A DNA stretch of 64,000 nt from Variovorax sp. S12S4 (GCF_023195515.1 NZ_JALPKR020000002.1:4813001-4877000); one strand, 5' to 3'; numbered from the stretch's first letter, positions 39,197 through 50,760 are shown. Notes: generated by a model not told the origin, from the sequence alone. Translations and numbers: made by a program.

Positions 39197-40177
39197 ATGA
39201 AAGTCGATCTCGAGGATCTCAACGCCTTCGTGGCAGTGGCGGGCGCCAAGGGCTTTCGCGACGGCGCGCGCCTGAGCGGTGGCAGCGCATCGGCCTTGAG
39301 CGAGGCGGTGCGCCGGCTGGAAGCTCAACTCGGCGTGCGCCTGCTCCACCGCACAACCCGCAGCGTGCGGCCGACGGAGGCGGGAGAACGCCTGCTCGAG
39401 CGGCTGAGGCCCGCGCTCACCGAGGTGGAGGCGGCGCTCGACGTGGTGAACGGTTTTCGCGACCGGCCCGCGGGCACGCTCAAGCTGAACGTGCCGATCA
39501 GCGCCTCGCGGCTCGTGCTGCCATCGATCGTGCCGCGCTTCCTTGCCGCCTATCCGGACATCTCTCTCGAAGTGATTGCGGAAGACGGCTTCGTCGACGT
39601 GCTGGCCGCCGGTTGCGACGCCGGCATCCGCTATGACGAGCGGCTCGAGCAGGACATGGTCGCCGTGCCGATCGGCCCGCGCTTCCAGCGCTTTGCAGTG
39701 GCGGCAGCCCCCTCCTACCTCGACCGCCATGGCCGGCCGGAACATCCGCGCGACCTGCTGGGCCACAACTGCTTGCGCGGGCGTTTCGCCAGCGGGTCGA
39801 CGCCGCCGTGGGAGTTCGAGCGCGACGGCGAAACCTTGCGCGTCGACGTGACCGGGCAGTTGACCGTGCGGATCGGCGCAGCGGCAGATCTCTCGGTCGA
39901 TGCGGCGCTGGCCGGTGCCGGCGTGGTCTACCTGTTCGAAGACTGGCTGCGGCCGCACCTCGACAGCGGTGCGCTCGAGCCAGTGCTCGAGCCCTGGTGG
40001 CTGCGCTTCTCCGGCCCGTTCCTCTACTACCCAGGCCGCCGGTTGCTGCCGGCGCCGCTAAGGGCTTTGTGGACTTCATACAGCGCGCGCCGGGTCGCCG
40101 AGACTCCAATCAGACTTGAGTCACGCCGTCGATGGGACTCACGTCGCCTACGAACTGCAGCAGGTCGACCATCGTAA
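39197..40177 (+). CDS. LysR-family transcriptional regulator
   Basis: The N-terminal winged helix (FVAVAGAKGFRDGARLSGGS, then ALSEAVRRLEAQLGVRLLHR) precedes a periplasmic-binding-like effector domain (PISASRLVLPSIVPRFLAAYP). As written the frame reaches 40177 and overlaps the convergent peroxidase gene. The natural ending AFVDFIQRAPGRRDSNQT is in a neighbouring frame and stops at 40119. It is reached by adding a T at 40066-40068, giving 307 residues, the normal length. It is divergent from the aldo/keto reductase, its likely target. Confidence 0.85.
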   Translation: MKVDLEDLNAFVAVAGAKGFRDGARLSGGSASALSEAVRRLEAQLGVRLLHRTTRSVRPTEAGERLLERLRPALTEVEAALDVVNGFRDRPAGTLKLNVPISASRLVLPSIVPRFLAAYPDISLEVIAEDGFVDVLAAGCDAGIRYDERLEQDMVAVPIGPRFQRFAVAAAPSYLDRHGRPEHPRDLLGHNCLRGRFASGSTPPWEFERDGETLRVDVTGQLTVRIGAAADLSVDAALAGAGVVYLFEDWLRPHLDSGALEPVLEPWWLRFSGPFLYYPGRRLLPAPLRALWTSYSARRVAETPIRLESRRRWDSRRLRTAAGRPS

Positions 40178-41653
40178 AAGTCCCGGGCGTGCGCGAAGGA
40201 AGGGTCGGCGTCCACGCAGGGCCCTTCTTCCAGAGATAGGACTCATGATCGCCGTGGACCAAACCGATGAAGACCTCCGCCACGATGCGCGCGCCCACAG
40301 GCCCCAATCGCTCGCCGCCCTCTCTGACCGACGCTTCCTTGAGGATGTAGTACCACAGGGGCGTCTGCTCATGCAGTCCCTGTGCCTTGGCCACGGCGCC
40401 GTCCGTGCCGGACGAGATCTCGGCGCTTGTCAGGGGATTGGTCACTTCCATCGCCCGTGCCACCGACTGGCCAGAGGGCAGCCCGAGCATCACGCCGCGC
40501 TTCAGGTTCAGGAACGGGAGGCTGGCACCGCCGGGCAAGGTGTGCAGCGCCTTCACGATGAAAGGATCGATGCTGCGCGCCTGATTGAGCGTGACCCCTG
40601 GCGGGTTGTTGCCGAAATCGTAGAAGCGCCGCCAGTCGATGATCCAGTTGCTCGCAAGCTTGCTTATCGGAGTTGGCGCGGTGAGCGGATCGGGCGCCAG
40701 GTCACCCACGATGCCCCCGGAAAGGCCGGAGAACGCGAACAGCAGTCCCAGCGAAGCGGGCGCGAGCCCGCCCGGAGTGAAGACCCTGTTGTGGCTGTAG
40801 ACCTCCCGGACCATGCTGTGCCCGAGCCGGTAGGCCGCACCGGAGAACTCCACCGGCATGTAGGGCGTCTTCTTGAAGCGATAGAACTGGCGGCCCTCGT
40901 TGAGGATGCGAGCCACGATGCCATCCTCGGTGAGCCGTTCCACGAAGTCGTGCAGGACGAGCCATTGATAGTGCCAGGTCACCTCGCGCCGGGCCTCGAA
41001 GAAGAGCTCGGCGGGCGCAGGCGCCGTCGGCGAGGCCGCCAGCAGATCGACCACCTTGTTGTGGAACTTCATGAAAGCCAGGTGGGTCTGCGCGACCAAC
41101 AGGTTCTCGTCGTTGCGATGGTCGCCGATCAGCGCTTGGCCCTCGGGGCTTCGCGGAAGGTCGTTGGGGAACACGCCGGGGATGTCGGCCGCGTTCTGTT
41201 GAAAGCCGAGTGTGGTCTTGCCGATCAGCAGCTTCGCGCTGGGTCCGTTGTTGGGGCCGCGGGCATAGAGGTGCGGACTGCCGTCCGGACCGCGCCCATA
41301 GATCGAGTCCAGGTCCAGCGCGGGCGTTCTGAAATTCTCCACCGCGGTCGGGTCTTCCAGCTTGTCGCCGATGGAGGTCAGGTCCAGCGTGATGTCGTGA
41401 TCGACGAACTGGCCCAGGTAGGTGAACCCTGCCGGCACTCGCGGGTTGTTTCCGCCACCAGCCGGACCGGCATCGAGCATTGCATCGGCGAGGGCTCGCA
41501 ACTTGTCGTCGGCAACCGAGAGTGGCGCGAGCCGGGGAACATCCTGCCGAACATGCCAGGATCGCCATGCCCTGCGAGCGCATCCAGAGTGGCTTTGGTG
41601 GGATGGCGGCCGGCACGGCCGTGCTTGGGATTGACACCGATTTCTTCGGACAT
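40110..41653 (-). CDS. animal haem peroxidase family protein (frameshift near start)
   Basis: The natural start is MSEEIGVNPKHGRAGRHPTK from the ATG at 41653 (AAGGAAGCC upstream). At G4 41534-41537 one missing base shifts the frame after GRMFP; the rest begins RLAPLSVADDKLRALAD. Corrected length is about 514 residues. Motifs of the myeloperoxidase/PGHS superfamily are clear: distal histidine GQFVDHDITLD, the calcium/haem region RNDENLLVAQTHLAFMKFHN and proximal histidine GAAYRLGHSMVREVY. There is no signal peptide. These bacterial enzymes oxidise halides or small organics with hydrogen peroxide, or act as dioxygenases; the reaction here is unknown. The LysR gene converges with it. Confidence 0.85.
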
Positions 41654-41846
41654 GATGGCTTCCTTGCTCCAAGTTGAGCTTCGAGCAACATGATCGAAGC
41701 GGATTTGCATCCTACGGAGCACTCGAAAGATTCATATACGCTGCTCGCGGTAGACAGCTCGCCGTAGACAGCTTGCGCTAGACCGGTTGCGCTAGACCCG
41801 GATTGCTCGATCGGGGGCTATATGCCCCGCGGGCCGCGATGCACGC

Positions 41847-42470
41847 TCATCCTTCAGGCTTGCCGATAGATGCATAGCCGCCCAGGAACACCTGCAACGC
41901 GCGGCGTGTTGCCTCTCGCAGTTCGCGGCGGGTGAACGGCCCCTGAATACCAAGAAGGCTGGGCTTGACAGTTTCCGAGTCCAGCAGCGCCATCAGGTGG
42001 TTCGCGGCCGTGATGGGGTCGGCATTTCGCAGGCGGCCCTTGCGCATTTGCCGCTCGAGAAAACCCGCCAGCTCGGCAACGCCCTTCTTGGGGCCGCCTT
42101 CATAGAAAAGCCGCCCGATGTCGCTGCGGCCCGATTCGGCAATCACGGCCCGGTGCGCCTGGATGACTTCTTGCGAACACATCACGGCCAGGACCTTCTC
42201 GCCGAAACGCTGCAGCACGCGCTCCAGGTCTTCGTCGCCCTCCTCGGCCAGTGCCGTGAAGATCGGCTCGAAGTGAATCTTCGCCGAGGCGTGGATCACG
42301 GCAACGAACAGTTCCTCCTTCGACTTGAAGTACCCGTAGAGCGTTGCCCTCGAACCGCCCACGCGAGCGGCAATTTCCACCATCGAGGCCCCCTCGAACC
42401 CCAGTTCCCTGAAGACTTCCGATGCCACCTGGACGATGGCATCGCGCTTGGCTTCCGTCTTGACTCGCAT
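41847..42470 (-). CDS. TetR-family repressor of the RND efflux operon
   Basis: 207 residues from the ATG at 42470 (GAGAGACGCG upstream). The HTH is AIVQVASEVFRELGFEGASM then EIAARVGGSRATLYGYFKSK. The C-terminal ligand-binding domain is of the AcrR/TetR_C type (HRAVIAESGRSDIGRLFYEG). It is transcribed divergently from the efflux operon across 149 bases that hold a good promoter and a palindrome, as in acrR/mexR systems. It most likely represses both genes and is released by pump substrates. Confidence 0.85.
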   Translation of the reverse strand: MRVKTEAKRDAIVQVASEVFRELGFEGASMVEIAARVGGSRATLYGYFKSKEELFVAVIHASAKIHFEPIFTALAEEGDEDLERVLQRFGEKVLAVMCSQEVIQAHRAVIAESGRSDIGRLFYEGGPKKGVAELAGFLERQMRKGRLRNADPITAANHLMALLDSETVKPSLLGIQGPFTRRELREATRRALQVFLGGYASIGKPEG

Positions 42471-42511
42471 CGCGTCTCTCTTTATTTCTATACACAGGTG
42501 ATCATTATTGA

Positions 42512-42562
42512 TTGACAAAGCTCTCGAAGTCAAAATACATTTCAGTACAGCACTGTCTATTT
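42512..42562 (+). promoter_or_regulatory. promoter and candidate TetR operator of the efflux operon
   Basis: TTGACA (42512-42517), 18 bases, TACATT (42536-42541). Immediately downstream, CAGTaCAGcACTG has matching CAGT/ACTG arms, at about 42543-42555. A repressor bound there would block transcription starting near 42548. The boxes are seen; their use is inferred. Confidence 0.5.
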
Positions 42563-42619
42563 ATGTTCGTTCAACCAACGGCCGGCCATAGCGCCCGGCC
42601 CTTCCCCAGGAGAATCGCG

Positions 42620-43827
42620 ATGCGCCCCCTCTCACCTATGGCCTGACCTTTGCCGCGGCCATCGTGTCCACTTTCCTGCTGGTCGCTTGCGGCAAGCCGC
42701 CAGGCGGCCCGCCTCCGGCGCCGGGCACGCCCGAGGTCGGCATCGTCACGGTGCAGCCGCAGCGCGTGGCCATCACAACGGAGCTACCCGGGCGCACCGT
42801 GCCCTTTCTCATCGCCGACGTGCGCCCGCAGGTCGGCGGCATCGTGAAAGCCCGCAAGTTCCGCGAAGGAAGCGACGTGAAGGCCGGAGAGGCGCTCTAC
42901 CAGATCGACCCCGCCACGTACAAGGCCACCTACGACAGCAACGTTGCCGCGCTCGCCAAGGCGCAGGCCAGCCTCGGCACCACGCGTCTCAAGGCCGAGC
43001 GCTACAAGGAACTGGTTGCCATCAAGGCGGTGAGCCAGCAGGACTACGACGACGCGGCTGCCTCGCTGCAGCAAGGCGAGGCCGACGTTGCCGCGGCCAA
43101 GGCCAATGTGGAAACGAGCCGCATCAACCTCGCCTATGCACGCATCGACGCACCGATCTCCGGCCGCATCGGCAAATCGAGCGTCACGCCCGGCGCGCTG
43201 GTCACGGCGAGCCAGTCGACCGCACTGGCCACCATCCAGCAGCTCGACCCGATCTACGTCGACCTCACGCAGCCCAGCGCCGCGGTGCTCCAGCTCAAGC
43301 AGGCAATGGCGCGCGGCGATCTGCAAAAGAGCGGCGCCAATGCCGCACGGGTGCGGCTGCTGCTCGAAGACGGCAGTGCGTATCCGATCGAAGGCAAGCT
43401 CGAGTTCTCGGATGTCACGGTGGACCAGAACACCGGCGCCATCACGCTGCGCGCGGTGTTTCCCAACCCCGCTGCCGACCTGCTGCCCGGCATGTATGTG
43501 CGCGCCGTACTGCAGGAAGGCGTGAAGGAGCAGGCGCTCATGGTGCCGCAGCAGGCGGTGTCGCGCGACAGCACCGGCAAGCCGACAGCCTATGTGGTGG
43601 ACGCGCAGAACAAGCTGCAGCGGCGCATGCTCGAGACGGAACGGGCCGTTGGCGACCAGTGGCTGGTGAAGAGCGGCCTCGCGGCCGGCGACAAGCTGGT
43701 GGTGGACGGCCAGCAGCGCGCCGCGGCGGGCGTGGAAGTGAAAACGGTGCAATGGAGCCCCGGCTCCAGGAGCGGCACCGAAACGGCGAAGGCCACCCGG
43801 TCGGCATCCGCCGGCGCGGCGAACTGA
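42620..43827 (+). CDS. RND efflux periplasmic adaptor lipoprotein (frameshift at codon 3-4)
   Basis: The ATG at 42620 has AGGAGA upstream and begins M-R-P, but a C5 run (42625-42629) puts it out of frame with the rest. A sixth C gives [19 protein letters not shown] then LLVACGK, a lipoprotein signal with lipobox LVAC, and 402 residues. The body is the MexA/AcrA fold: barrel-sandwich hybrid halves ([20 protein letters not shown] and [20 protein letters not shown]), an alpha hairpin ([19 protein letters not shown]) and beta-barrel. It bridges the RND pump and the outer-membrane channel encoded next. Confidence 0.9.
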
Positions 43828-43840
43828 TCGAGAGAACGCC

Positions 43841-46800
43841 ATGGCACGCTTCTTCATCGACCGCCCCATCTTCGCCTGGGTTCTCGCCATCATCGTGATG
43901 CTGGGCGGCGTCATGTCCATTGCCACGCTGCCGATTGCGCAGTACCCGAGCATTGCGCCGCCCGCCGTCGCAATCACCGCCAACTACCCCGGCGCTTCCG
44001 CCAAGACGCTGGAAGACACCGTCACCCAGATCATCGAACAGAAGATGAAGGGGCTGGACCGGCTGAGCTACATGGCCTCGACCAGCGAGTCGTCGGGCTC
44101 GGTCACCATCACGCTTACCTTCGAGAACGGCACCGATCCCGACACCGCGCAGGTGCAGGTGCAGAACAAGCTCTCGCTGGCCACGCCGCTGCTGCCGCAG
44201 GAGGTACAGCAGCAAGGCGTCACGGTCACTAAGTCGGCCACCAACTTCCTGAACGTGCTGGCCTTCACCTCGGAAGACGGCAGCATGAACGGCTCCGACC
44301 TGTCGGACTACGTGGCCGCCAACGTGCAGGACGCCATCAGCCGCGTCGAGGGCGTGGGCGACACCACCCTCTTCGGTTCGCAATACGCCATGCGCATCTG
44401 GCTCGACCCGAACAAGCTCGCCAACTTCAGTCTCACGCCGCTGGACGTGAAGACGGCGGTCCAGGCGCAGAACGCCCAGGTGTCGGCCGGCCAGCTCGGC
44501 GGCATGCCGGCGGCCGGCAGCCAGCAGCTCAACGCGACCATCACCTCGCAGACGCGCCTGAAGACCGCGCAGGAGTTCGAGGACATCCTCCTGCGCACGC
44601 AGACCAATGGCGCACAGGTGCGCTTGCGCGATGTGGCCCGCATCGAGCTGGGCAGCGAGTCGTACAACACGGTCGGCCGCTACAACGGCAAGCCGGCCGC
44701 GGGCTTGGCCATCAAGCTGGCGGCCGGCGCGAATGCGCTCGACACGGTCAAGGCGGTGGACGCCCGCGTGGCCGAACTCGAGAAGTTCTTTCCGCAGGGC
44801 ATGAAGGTGCAAAAGCCCTACGACACCACGCCGTTCGTGCGCATTTCCATCGAAGAAGTGATCAAGACGCTGGTGGAAGCCATCGTGCTGGTGTTCCTGG
44901 TGATGTACCTCTTTCTCCAGAACTTCCGCGCCACGCTGATCCCGACCATCGCGGTGCCGGTGGTGCTGCTGGGCACCTTCGGCGTGCTGGCGGCCTTCGG
45001 CTTCACCATCAACACGCTCACCATGTTCGCGATGGTGCTTGCCATCGGCCTGCTGGTCGACGATGCCATCGTGGTGGTGGAAAACGTCGAGCGCGTGATG
45101 ACGGAGGAAGGCCTTTCGCCGAAAGAGGCGACGCGAAAGTCGATGGGCCAGATCACCGGCGCGCTGGTCGGCGTGGCCCTGGTGCTGGCGGCGGTGTTCG
45201 TGCCGATGGCTTTCTTCGGCGGCTCCACGGGCGTGATCTACCGGCAGTTCTCCATCACCATCGTCTCGGCGATGACGCTGTCGGTGCTGGTGGCGCTGGT
45301 GCTCACGCCGGCCCTGTGCGCCACGCTGCTCAAGCCGGTGCCCAAGGGCCATGCCATGGCGAGCACCGGCTTCTTCGGCTGGTTCAACCGCAGCTTCGAC
45401 CGCGGAAACGGCCGCTACCAGGGCATCGTGCGGCACATGATGGGCAAGGGCTGGCGCTATATGGTGCTGTACGCGGTCTTGCTGGCGGCGGTGGTTTTCG
45501 GCTTCATGAAACTGCCTGTGGGCTTTCTGCCGGACGAGGACCAGGGCACGATGTTCGGGCTGGTGCAGTTGCCGCCGGGCGCGACCAATGCGCGCACCGA
45601 AGAAGTCATCCGCCAGGTGGAGCAGCACTTCCTGGTCGACCAGAAGGATGCGGTCTCGGGCATCTTCACTGTGGCGGGCTTCAGCTTTGCAGGCAGCGGG
45701 CAGAACACCGGTTTCGCCTTCATCAAGCTCAAGCCCTGGGACGAGCGCAAGGGCGAAGCACTGAGCGTGACGGGCGTGGCGGCGAAGGCCGGCGCCTTCT
45801 TCAACACCATTCGCGATGCCAAGGTGTTTGCCTTTGCACCGCCGGCCGTGGCGGAGCTCGGCAACGCAACCGGCTTCGACCTGATGCTGCAGGACCGCGC
45901 CAACCTCGGGCATGAAGCCCTGATGCAGGCGCGCAACCAGCTGCTCGCCACGCTGGGCAACGACAAGCGCCTGGTGGCCGTGCGTCCCAACGGGATGGAG
46001 GACACGCCCGAATTCAGGCTCGAGATCGATCCGCACAAGGCGCAGGCCCAAGGGCTTTCGATGGCCGACATCAACGACACCTTCTCGGCCGCATGGGGCA
46101 GCAGCTACGTCAACGACTTCATCGACAAGGGCCGCGTGAAGAAGGTGATGCTGCAGGCCGACGCGCAGTACCGCATGCTGCCCGAGGACATCGACCGCTG
46201 GTACGTGCGCAACAGCGCCGGAACGATGGTGCCCTTCACCTCGTTCGCCAAGGCGGGCTGGAGCTCGGGCTCGCCGCGCCTGGAGCGCTACAACGGGGTT
46301 CCCTCCGTCGAGATCCTGGGCATGGCAATGCCGGGCAGTGCCTCCAGCGGCGAGGCGCTGGCCATCGTCGAAGAGGCGGTGGCCAAGCTGCCCGCGGGCA
46401 TCGGCTACGAATGGACCGGCCTGTCGCGCCAGGAGAAGGCCTCGAGCGGCCAGACCGGCCTTTTGTACGCGCTGTCCATCCTGATCGTGTTCCTCTGCCT
46501 GGCGGCGCTCTACGAGAGCTGGGCGATTCCGTTCTCCGTGATCATGGTGGTGCCGCTCGGCGTGCTGGGCGCGCTGGTCGGCGCGATCCTGACCTGGAAG
46601 ATGAACGACGTCTATTTCCAGGTGGGCCTGCTCACCACGATCGGCCTTGCATCGAAGAACGCCATCCTGATCGTCGAGTTTGCGAAGGACCTGCACGCAC
46701 AGGGCAAAGGGCTGGTCGAGTCGGCACTGGAAGCAGCGCGGCTTCGCCTGCGCCCCATTCTCATGACCTCGCTGGCCTTCATCCTCGGCGTGCTGCCGCT

Positions 46801-46990
46801 GGTGCTGGGAAGCGGCGCCGGAGCCGGCGCGCAGCATGCGCTGGGCACCGCCGTGATCGGCGGCATGCTGTCCGGTACCGTCCTCGCGATTTTCTTCGTG
46901 CCTCTTTTCTTCGTGGTGGTGCGCAGCCTGTTCAAGGGCGGCGCCGCTCCGGCCGCCCTGCCCGTGCAACCGGCCGCGGCCGCATCCTGA
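43841..46990 (+). CDS. RND multidrug efflux permease (HAE-1, AcrB/MexB type)
   Basis: 1049 residues, the usual length. It begins [20 protein letters not shown] and has twelve membrane helices in two repeats with large periplasmic loops. Proton-relay Asp-Asp lies in [20 protein letters not shown]. Typical landmarks are [15 protein letters not shown], the GFGGSTG-like loop [13 protein letters not shown], and [20 protein letters not shown] in the second half. It expels drugs or solvents across the envelope using the proton gradient. It is thirteen bases after the adaptor gene and one base before the channel gene: a complete tripartite operon. Confidence 0.95.
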   Translation: MARFFIDRPIFAWVLAIIVMLGGVMSIATLPIAQYPSIAPPAVAITANYPGASAKTLEDTVTQIIEQKMKGLDRLSYMASTSESSGSVTITLTFENGTDPDTAQVQVQNKLSLATPLLPQEVQQQGVTVTKSATNFLNVLAFTSEDGSMNGSDLSDYVAANVQDAISRVEGVGDTTLFGSQYAMRIWLDPNKLANFSLTPLDVKTAVQAQNAQVSAGQLGGMPAAGSQQLNATITSQTRLKTAQEFEDILLRTQTNGAQVRLRDVARIELGSESYNTVGRYNGKPAAGLAIKLAAGANALDTVKAVDARVAELEKFFPQGMKVQKPYDTTPFVRISIEEVIKTLVEAIVLVFLVMYLFLQNFRATLIPTIAVPVVLLGTFGVLAAFGFTINTLTMFAMVLAIGLLVDDAIVVVENVERVMTEEGLSPKEATRKSMGQITGALVGVALVLAAVFVPMAFFGGSTGVIYRQFSITIVSAMTLSVLVALVLTPALCATLLKPVPKGHAMASTGFFGWFNRSFDRGNGRYQGIVRHMMGKGWRYMVLYAVLLAAVVFGFMKLPVGFLPDEDQGTMFGLVQLPPGATNARTEEVIRQVEQHFLVDQKDAVSGIFTVAGFSFAGSGQNTGFAFIKLKPWDERKGEALSVTGVAAKAGAFFNTIRDAKVFAFAPPAVAELGNATGFDLMLQDRANLGHEALMQARNQLLATLGNDKRLVAVRPNGMEDTPEFRLEIDPHKAQAQGLSMADINDTFSAAWGSSYVNDFIDKGRVKKVMLQADAQYRMLPEDIDRWYVRNSAGTMVPFTSFAKAGWSSGSPRLERYNGVPSVEILGMAMPGSASSGEALAIVEEAVAKLPAGIGYEWTGLSRQEKASSGQTGLLYALSILIVFLCLAALYESWAIPFSVIMVVPLGVLGALVGAILTWKMNDVYFQVGLLTTIGLASKNAILIVEFAKDLHAQGKGLVESALEAARLRLRPILMTSLAFILGVLPLVLGSGAGAGAQHALGTAVIGGMLSGTVLAIFFVPLFFVVVRSLFKGGAAPAALPVQPAAAAS

Positions 46991-46991
46991 A

Positions 46992-48458
46992 ATGTCTGCA
47001 ATGAAACTCCTTCGCTTCACCCCGCTCGCACTGGCCGCCCTGATGGCCGGCTGCAGCCTGATGCCCGCCTACCAGCAGCCCGCGGCGCCCGTGCCCGGCA
47101 AGTTCGCCGGCGATTCGAGCGGTAATCCGGCAACCACGCCCGTCGCAGACCTGGGCTGGCGAGATGTGTTCACCGACCGCTCGCTGCAGCGCGTGATAGA
47201 GATGAGCCTTGCCAACAACCGCGACCTGCGCGTGGCGGTGCTGAACATCGAGAAGGCCCGGGCCCAGTACCGGGTGCAGGACGCGGCGCTTTTTCCCACC
47301 GTCAACGCCAGCGCGGGCGGCAGCGGCAGCCGCACCCCGGCGGACCTGTCGTCCACCGGCGCGGCGCTCACGGCTCACCAATACAGCGCATCGCTCGGAT
47401 TCAGCTCCTACGAGATCGACCTGTTCGGCCGCGTGCGAAGCCTGAGCGCGCAGGCGCTGCAGCAGTTTCTTTCCACGGCCGAGGCGAGGCGCAGCACGCA
47501 GATCACGCTCGTGGCCGAGGTGGCGACCAGCTATCTCACGCTGGCCGCCGACCAGGACCGGCTGAAGCTTGCGCACCACACGCTCCAGAGCCAGAGCGAT
47601 TCGTACCGCCTCAACCAGCGCAGCTTCGAGCTGGGTGCGGCATCGGCGCTCACGCTGAGCCAGGCGCAGACCAGCGTCGACGCCGCGCGCGTGGACGTCG
47701 AGCGCTACACCGCACAGGTGGCGCAAGACCGCAATGCGCTGACGCTGCTCGTGGGCGCCGAGGTGCCGGAAGACCTGCTGCCGAAAGCCCTGCCCGACAC
47801 GACGGAAGCAGCGGCGAGCCCGCTGGCCGCCATACCGCCCGGGCTGCCCTCGGAACTGCTGCAGCGCCGCCCCGACATCCTGCAGGCCGAACGCGACCTC
47901 AAGGCCGCCAATGCCTACATCGGCGCGGCGCGTGCGGCCTTCTATCCGCGCATCAGCCTCACCGCATCGGCCGGCACATCGAGCGGCGAGCTCTCCGGCC
48001 TATTCAAGGGCGGCTCGGGCAGCTGGAGCTTTGCGCCGCAGGTCACGCTGCCTATCTTCAACGGCGGAGCCAACCGCGCCAACCTCAAGATCGCCACGGT
48101 GAGCCGCGACATCTCGGTGGCACAGTACGAGAAGGCCATCCAGACGGCATTCCGCGAGGTTTCGGATGCCCTGGCGCAACGCGGCACACTCGGGCGCCAG
48201 CTCGACGCGCAAGAGTCGCTGGTGAATGCCACATCGGACAGCTACCGGCTCTCGCAGGCGCGCTTTCAGCGCGGCGTGGACAGCTACCTGAGCGTGCTCG
48301 ATTCGCAGCGCTCGCTCTACACCGCCCAGCAGAACCTGATCGGTACTCGCCTGTCGCGCCTGACCAACCTCGTGACCTTCTACAAGACGCTGGGGGGCGG
48401 CTGGAGCGAGACCACGGACACTCCGGTGGCCGCCCAGCCTTCGGGCAAGACCTCGTGA
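46992..48458 (+). CDS. outer-membrane efflux channel lipoprotein (OprM/NodT family)
   Basis: 488 residues. The signal peptide ends in lipobox LMAGC. Two OEP repeats follow with the family motifs [60 protein letters not shown] and [16 protein letters not shown]. It forms the trimeric TolC-like duct that receives substrates from the pump encoded just upstream. Confidence 0.93.
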   Translation: MSAMKLLRFTPLALAALMAGCSLMPAYQQPAAPVPGKFAGDSSGNPATTPVADLGWRDVFTDRSLQRVIEMSLANNRDLRVAVLNIEKARAQYRVQDAALFPTVNASAGGSGSRTPADLSSTGAALTAHQYSASLGFSSYEIDLFGRVRSLSAQALQQFLSTAEARRSTQITLVAEVATSYLTLAADQDRLKLAHHTLQSQSDSYRLNQRSFELGAASALTLSQAQTSVDAARVDVERYTAQVAQDRNALTLLVGAEVPEDLLPKALPDTTEAAASPLAAIPPGLPSELLQRRPDILQAERDLKAANAYIGAARAAFYPRISLTASAGTSSGELSGLFKGGSGSWSFAPQVTLPIFNGGANRANLKIATVSRDISVAQYEKAIQTAFREVSDALAQRGTLGRQLDAQESLVNATSDSYRLSQARFQRGVDSYLSVLDSQRSLYTAQQNLIGTRLSRLTNLVTFYKTLGGGWSETTDTPVAAQPSGKTS

Positions 48459-48487
48459 GTGAAGGCGCTGCAATCAGCCGAGCGGCC

Positions 48488-49966
48488 TCACACCCGCTCG
48501 GCGATCACGTCAGCCAGAACACGCATCCCCTGATCGATCTCCTCGACCGACAGGCTGGCGTAACCCAGGATCAGTCCGGCCGGTCGCGGTTGCGCGCAGC
48601 GGCGGCCCCGCAAACAACGGCGACACCGCGTAGACCCCCACGCCCTTGGCGCGCACTGCCGCCACCAGTGGGGGCTCGTCCTGCGGCCGCAGGAACGGCA
48701 GCCAGAGCACCACATGCAACCCGGCCGCGGCGCCGATGACCGTGGCGCTGGAAGGCAGGTGGCGTGCCATGGCATCGAGCAGTGCCGCCCGGCGGCGCTC
48801 GTGCGCACGGCGCGTGCGCCGCACGTGGCGCTCGTAGGCACCGCTGTCGATCAGCGACGCCAGCACACGCTGCTCCAGCACGGGCGCGTGGCGGTCGGCC
48901 AGCCGCTTGGCCTGCCTGAACACCGGCACCAGTTCGGGCGGCAGCACCAGGTAGCCCAGCCGGAGCTGCGGCGACAGCGCCTTGGAGAAGGTGCCTATGT
49001 AGATCGCGTGGCCATCGGTGTCTATGGACTGCAGCGCGTCGATCGGACGCTGGCCGTAGCGAAACTCCCCGTCGTAGTCGTCCTCGATCACCCAGGCGCG
49101 GTGCGTTCGCGCCCAACGGAGCAGCTCCAGGCGCCGGCCGATGGGCAGCACGCCCCCAACGGAAACTGGTGCGAGGGCGTCACGTAGGCCAGGCGGGTGC
49201 GCTCGTCGTTCGGCAGCATGGCGGTGTTCAGGCCCTGGGCGTCCACCGGTATTGCCAAGGCCTCGGCGCCCGTGGCCTCGAAGCACCGGCGCGCCATCAG
49301 GTAGCCGGGCTCCTCGAACACGAAAGCGTCGCCGGCATTCAGCAGCAAGCGCGCACAAAGGTCGATGGCCTGCTGTGAGCCATGCACTACAAGAATCTGC
49401 TCTGCATCGCAGGCCAGGCCCCGCGCGCGCCGGAGGTAGCCCTGCAGCGAGCGTCTCAGCGATGCCTCGCCTTCGGGCGCAGCGTAGGAGAGCCTGCGTT
49501 GGTGGCGCAGCAGTTCGGCCTGGTAGGCACGCCGCCAGGCGAGCGCCGGAAAATCGCGCGTCGCCACCGCGCCATAGAGAAAATCGATGCGGCAAGGTTC
49601 TGCAGGCGCAAGCCCGGGCATGTCGGCTGCCGACACGCGACGGCCAAAGTCCGAAAGGGTCGGCGCACTCGTGCTTTGCCGTTTCGGCTGCGCGTCGGGC
49701 GATGCGGGCGCAGCCAGCGGACTTGCAACGCGGGCGACGCGACCGACAGACGTGGCAAGGAAGCCCTCGGCTGCGAGCTGCTCGTAGGCGGCGGTGACCG
49801 TGGTGCGCGACACCCCCAGGTCGGCCGCCAAGGCACGCGTGGACGGCACCTGTGCGCCGGCGGAGAGCGTGCCGTCGGCGATCTGCGAACGCAGGAGATC
49901 GTAGATGTGGCGGCCGGCTCTTCTTGCACGGGCACCTGGGCTTGGCGGCATATGAAACTGGTCCAT
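48488..49966 (-). CDS. MocR/PdxR-type GntR-aminotransferase regulator (two frameshifts)
   Basis: The N-terminal GntR winged helix (IYDLLRSQIADGTLSAGAQV, then PSTRALAADLGVSRTTVTAA) is fused to a class I aminotransferase-like domain with PLP lysine in YIGTFSKALSPQLRLGYLVL. The frame breaks at C5 49153-49157 (SHQFPLG to GVLPIGRRLELL, one base missing). It breaks again at about 48575-48600 (GPPLRA to RPAGLILGYASLSVEE). Net length is 492 residues, normal for the family. It is divergent from a PaiB-like gene. MocR regulators sense pyridoxal phosphate or amino compounds and usually control the adjacent gene. Confidence 0.8.
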
Positions 49967-49988
49967 GCAAAAGGAGCGGAACTGGACC
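49956..49988. promoter_or_regulatory. direct repeats at the mocR start, candidate MocR binding site
   Basis: AACTGGTCC (49956-49964) and AACTGGACC (49980-49988) are spaced 24 bases apart, at and just before the regulator's start codon. MocR proteins bind direct repeats near their own promoters, so an autoregulatory site is plausible. Confidence 0.35.
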
Positions 49989-50050
49989 TTCTCATTGTGC
50001 CGGTTTCACGCGACAGTTCTGCCTGCCCACACCACTTCCACCCTGCCCCG

Positions 50051-50682
50051 ATGTACATCCCCCGCACTTTGCCGAATCAAGACCAGAGGAACTCCAGCGC
50101 ATCATCCGCGAGCATCCGCTGGGCGCGTTGGTCACGCATGGGAGCACCGGCCTGGATGCCGATCACCTCCCCTTCGAGTTCGATCCCGAGGCCGGAACCT
50201 ATGGCTTGCTGTCGGCGCATGTCGCTCGCGCCAACCCGCTGTGGCAGCGCTGCCCCACGGGAACTCCCGTGATGGTCGTCTTCGGCGGCGCCCAGGCCTA
50301 CATCTCACCCAGCTGGTACCCGTCCAAGCACGAGGCGCACCGCCAGGTGCCGACCTGGAACTACGAAGTGGTGCACGCGCACGGCGTACTCACCGTGCAT
50401 GACGACGAGCGCTTCGCGCGCCGCATCATCGCGCGCCTGACGCGGCGCCACGAGGCGGACGAACCCAGTCCCTGGAAGATGGGCGACTCCGCACCCGGAT
50501 ACATCGACAGCATGGTGCGCAGCATCGTGGGCATCGAGATTGCCATCACCTCGCTGGTGGGCAAGTCCAAGCTCAGCCAGAACAAGGAAGCGCGCGACCG
50601 GCTCGGCGCCGCAGACACGCTCGAGGCGCGCGGGCACGAGGAATTGGGGGCATTGATGCGAAGGGCTGGCGGAACCAACTGA
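50051..50682 (+). CDS. FMN-binding PaiB-family protein (frameshift at codon 4)
   Basis: Start MYIPPHFAESRPEELQRII from the ATG at 50051; the C5 run 50059-50063 needs a sixth C. Corrected length is 210 residues, typical of PaiB. Motifs are HPLGALVTHGSTGLDADHLP, LLSAHVARANPLWQ, YISPSWYPSKHEAHRQVPTW (the family hallmark) and NYEVVHAHGVLTVHDD. The protein has a split-barrel FMN-binding fold; Bacillus PaiB affects sporulation and protease genes, and the role here is unknown. It is divergent from the MocR regulator. Confidence 0.85.
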
Positions 50683-50760
50683 GGAGGCCTGCCGATCAAG
50701 GCCCTGAGAAGGTGTGCGCAGAGAAAGCGCCTGCGCACATCGGTCCGTCGGCTTTCGCGA

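Noticed and set aside
43538..47020. Long His/Gln/Arg-rich frame antisense to the RND permease
   Set aside because: Complement of a strongly coding, full-length pump gene; amino-acid use is typical of antisense shadow.
42625..50063. Phase variation by C-tract slippage in efflux and PaiB genes
   Set aside because: Tracts of 5-6 are short for phase variation, and the same lesion occurs in many unrelated housekeeping-type genes.
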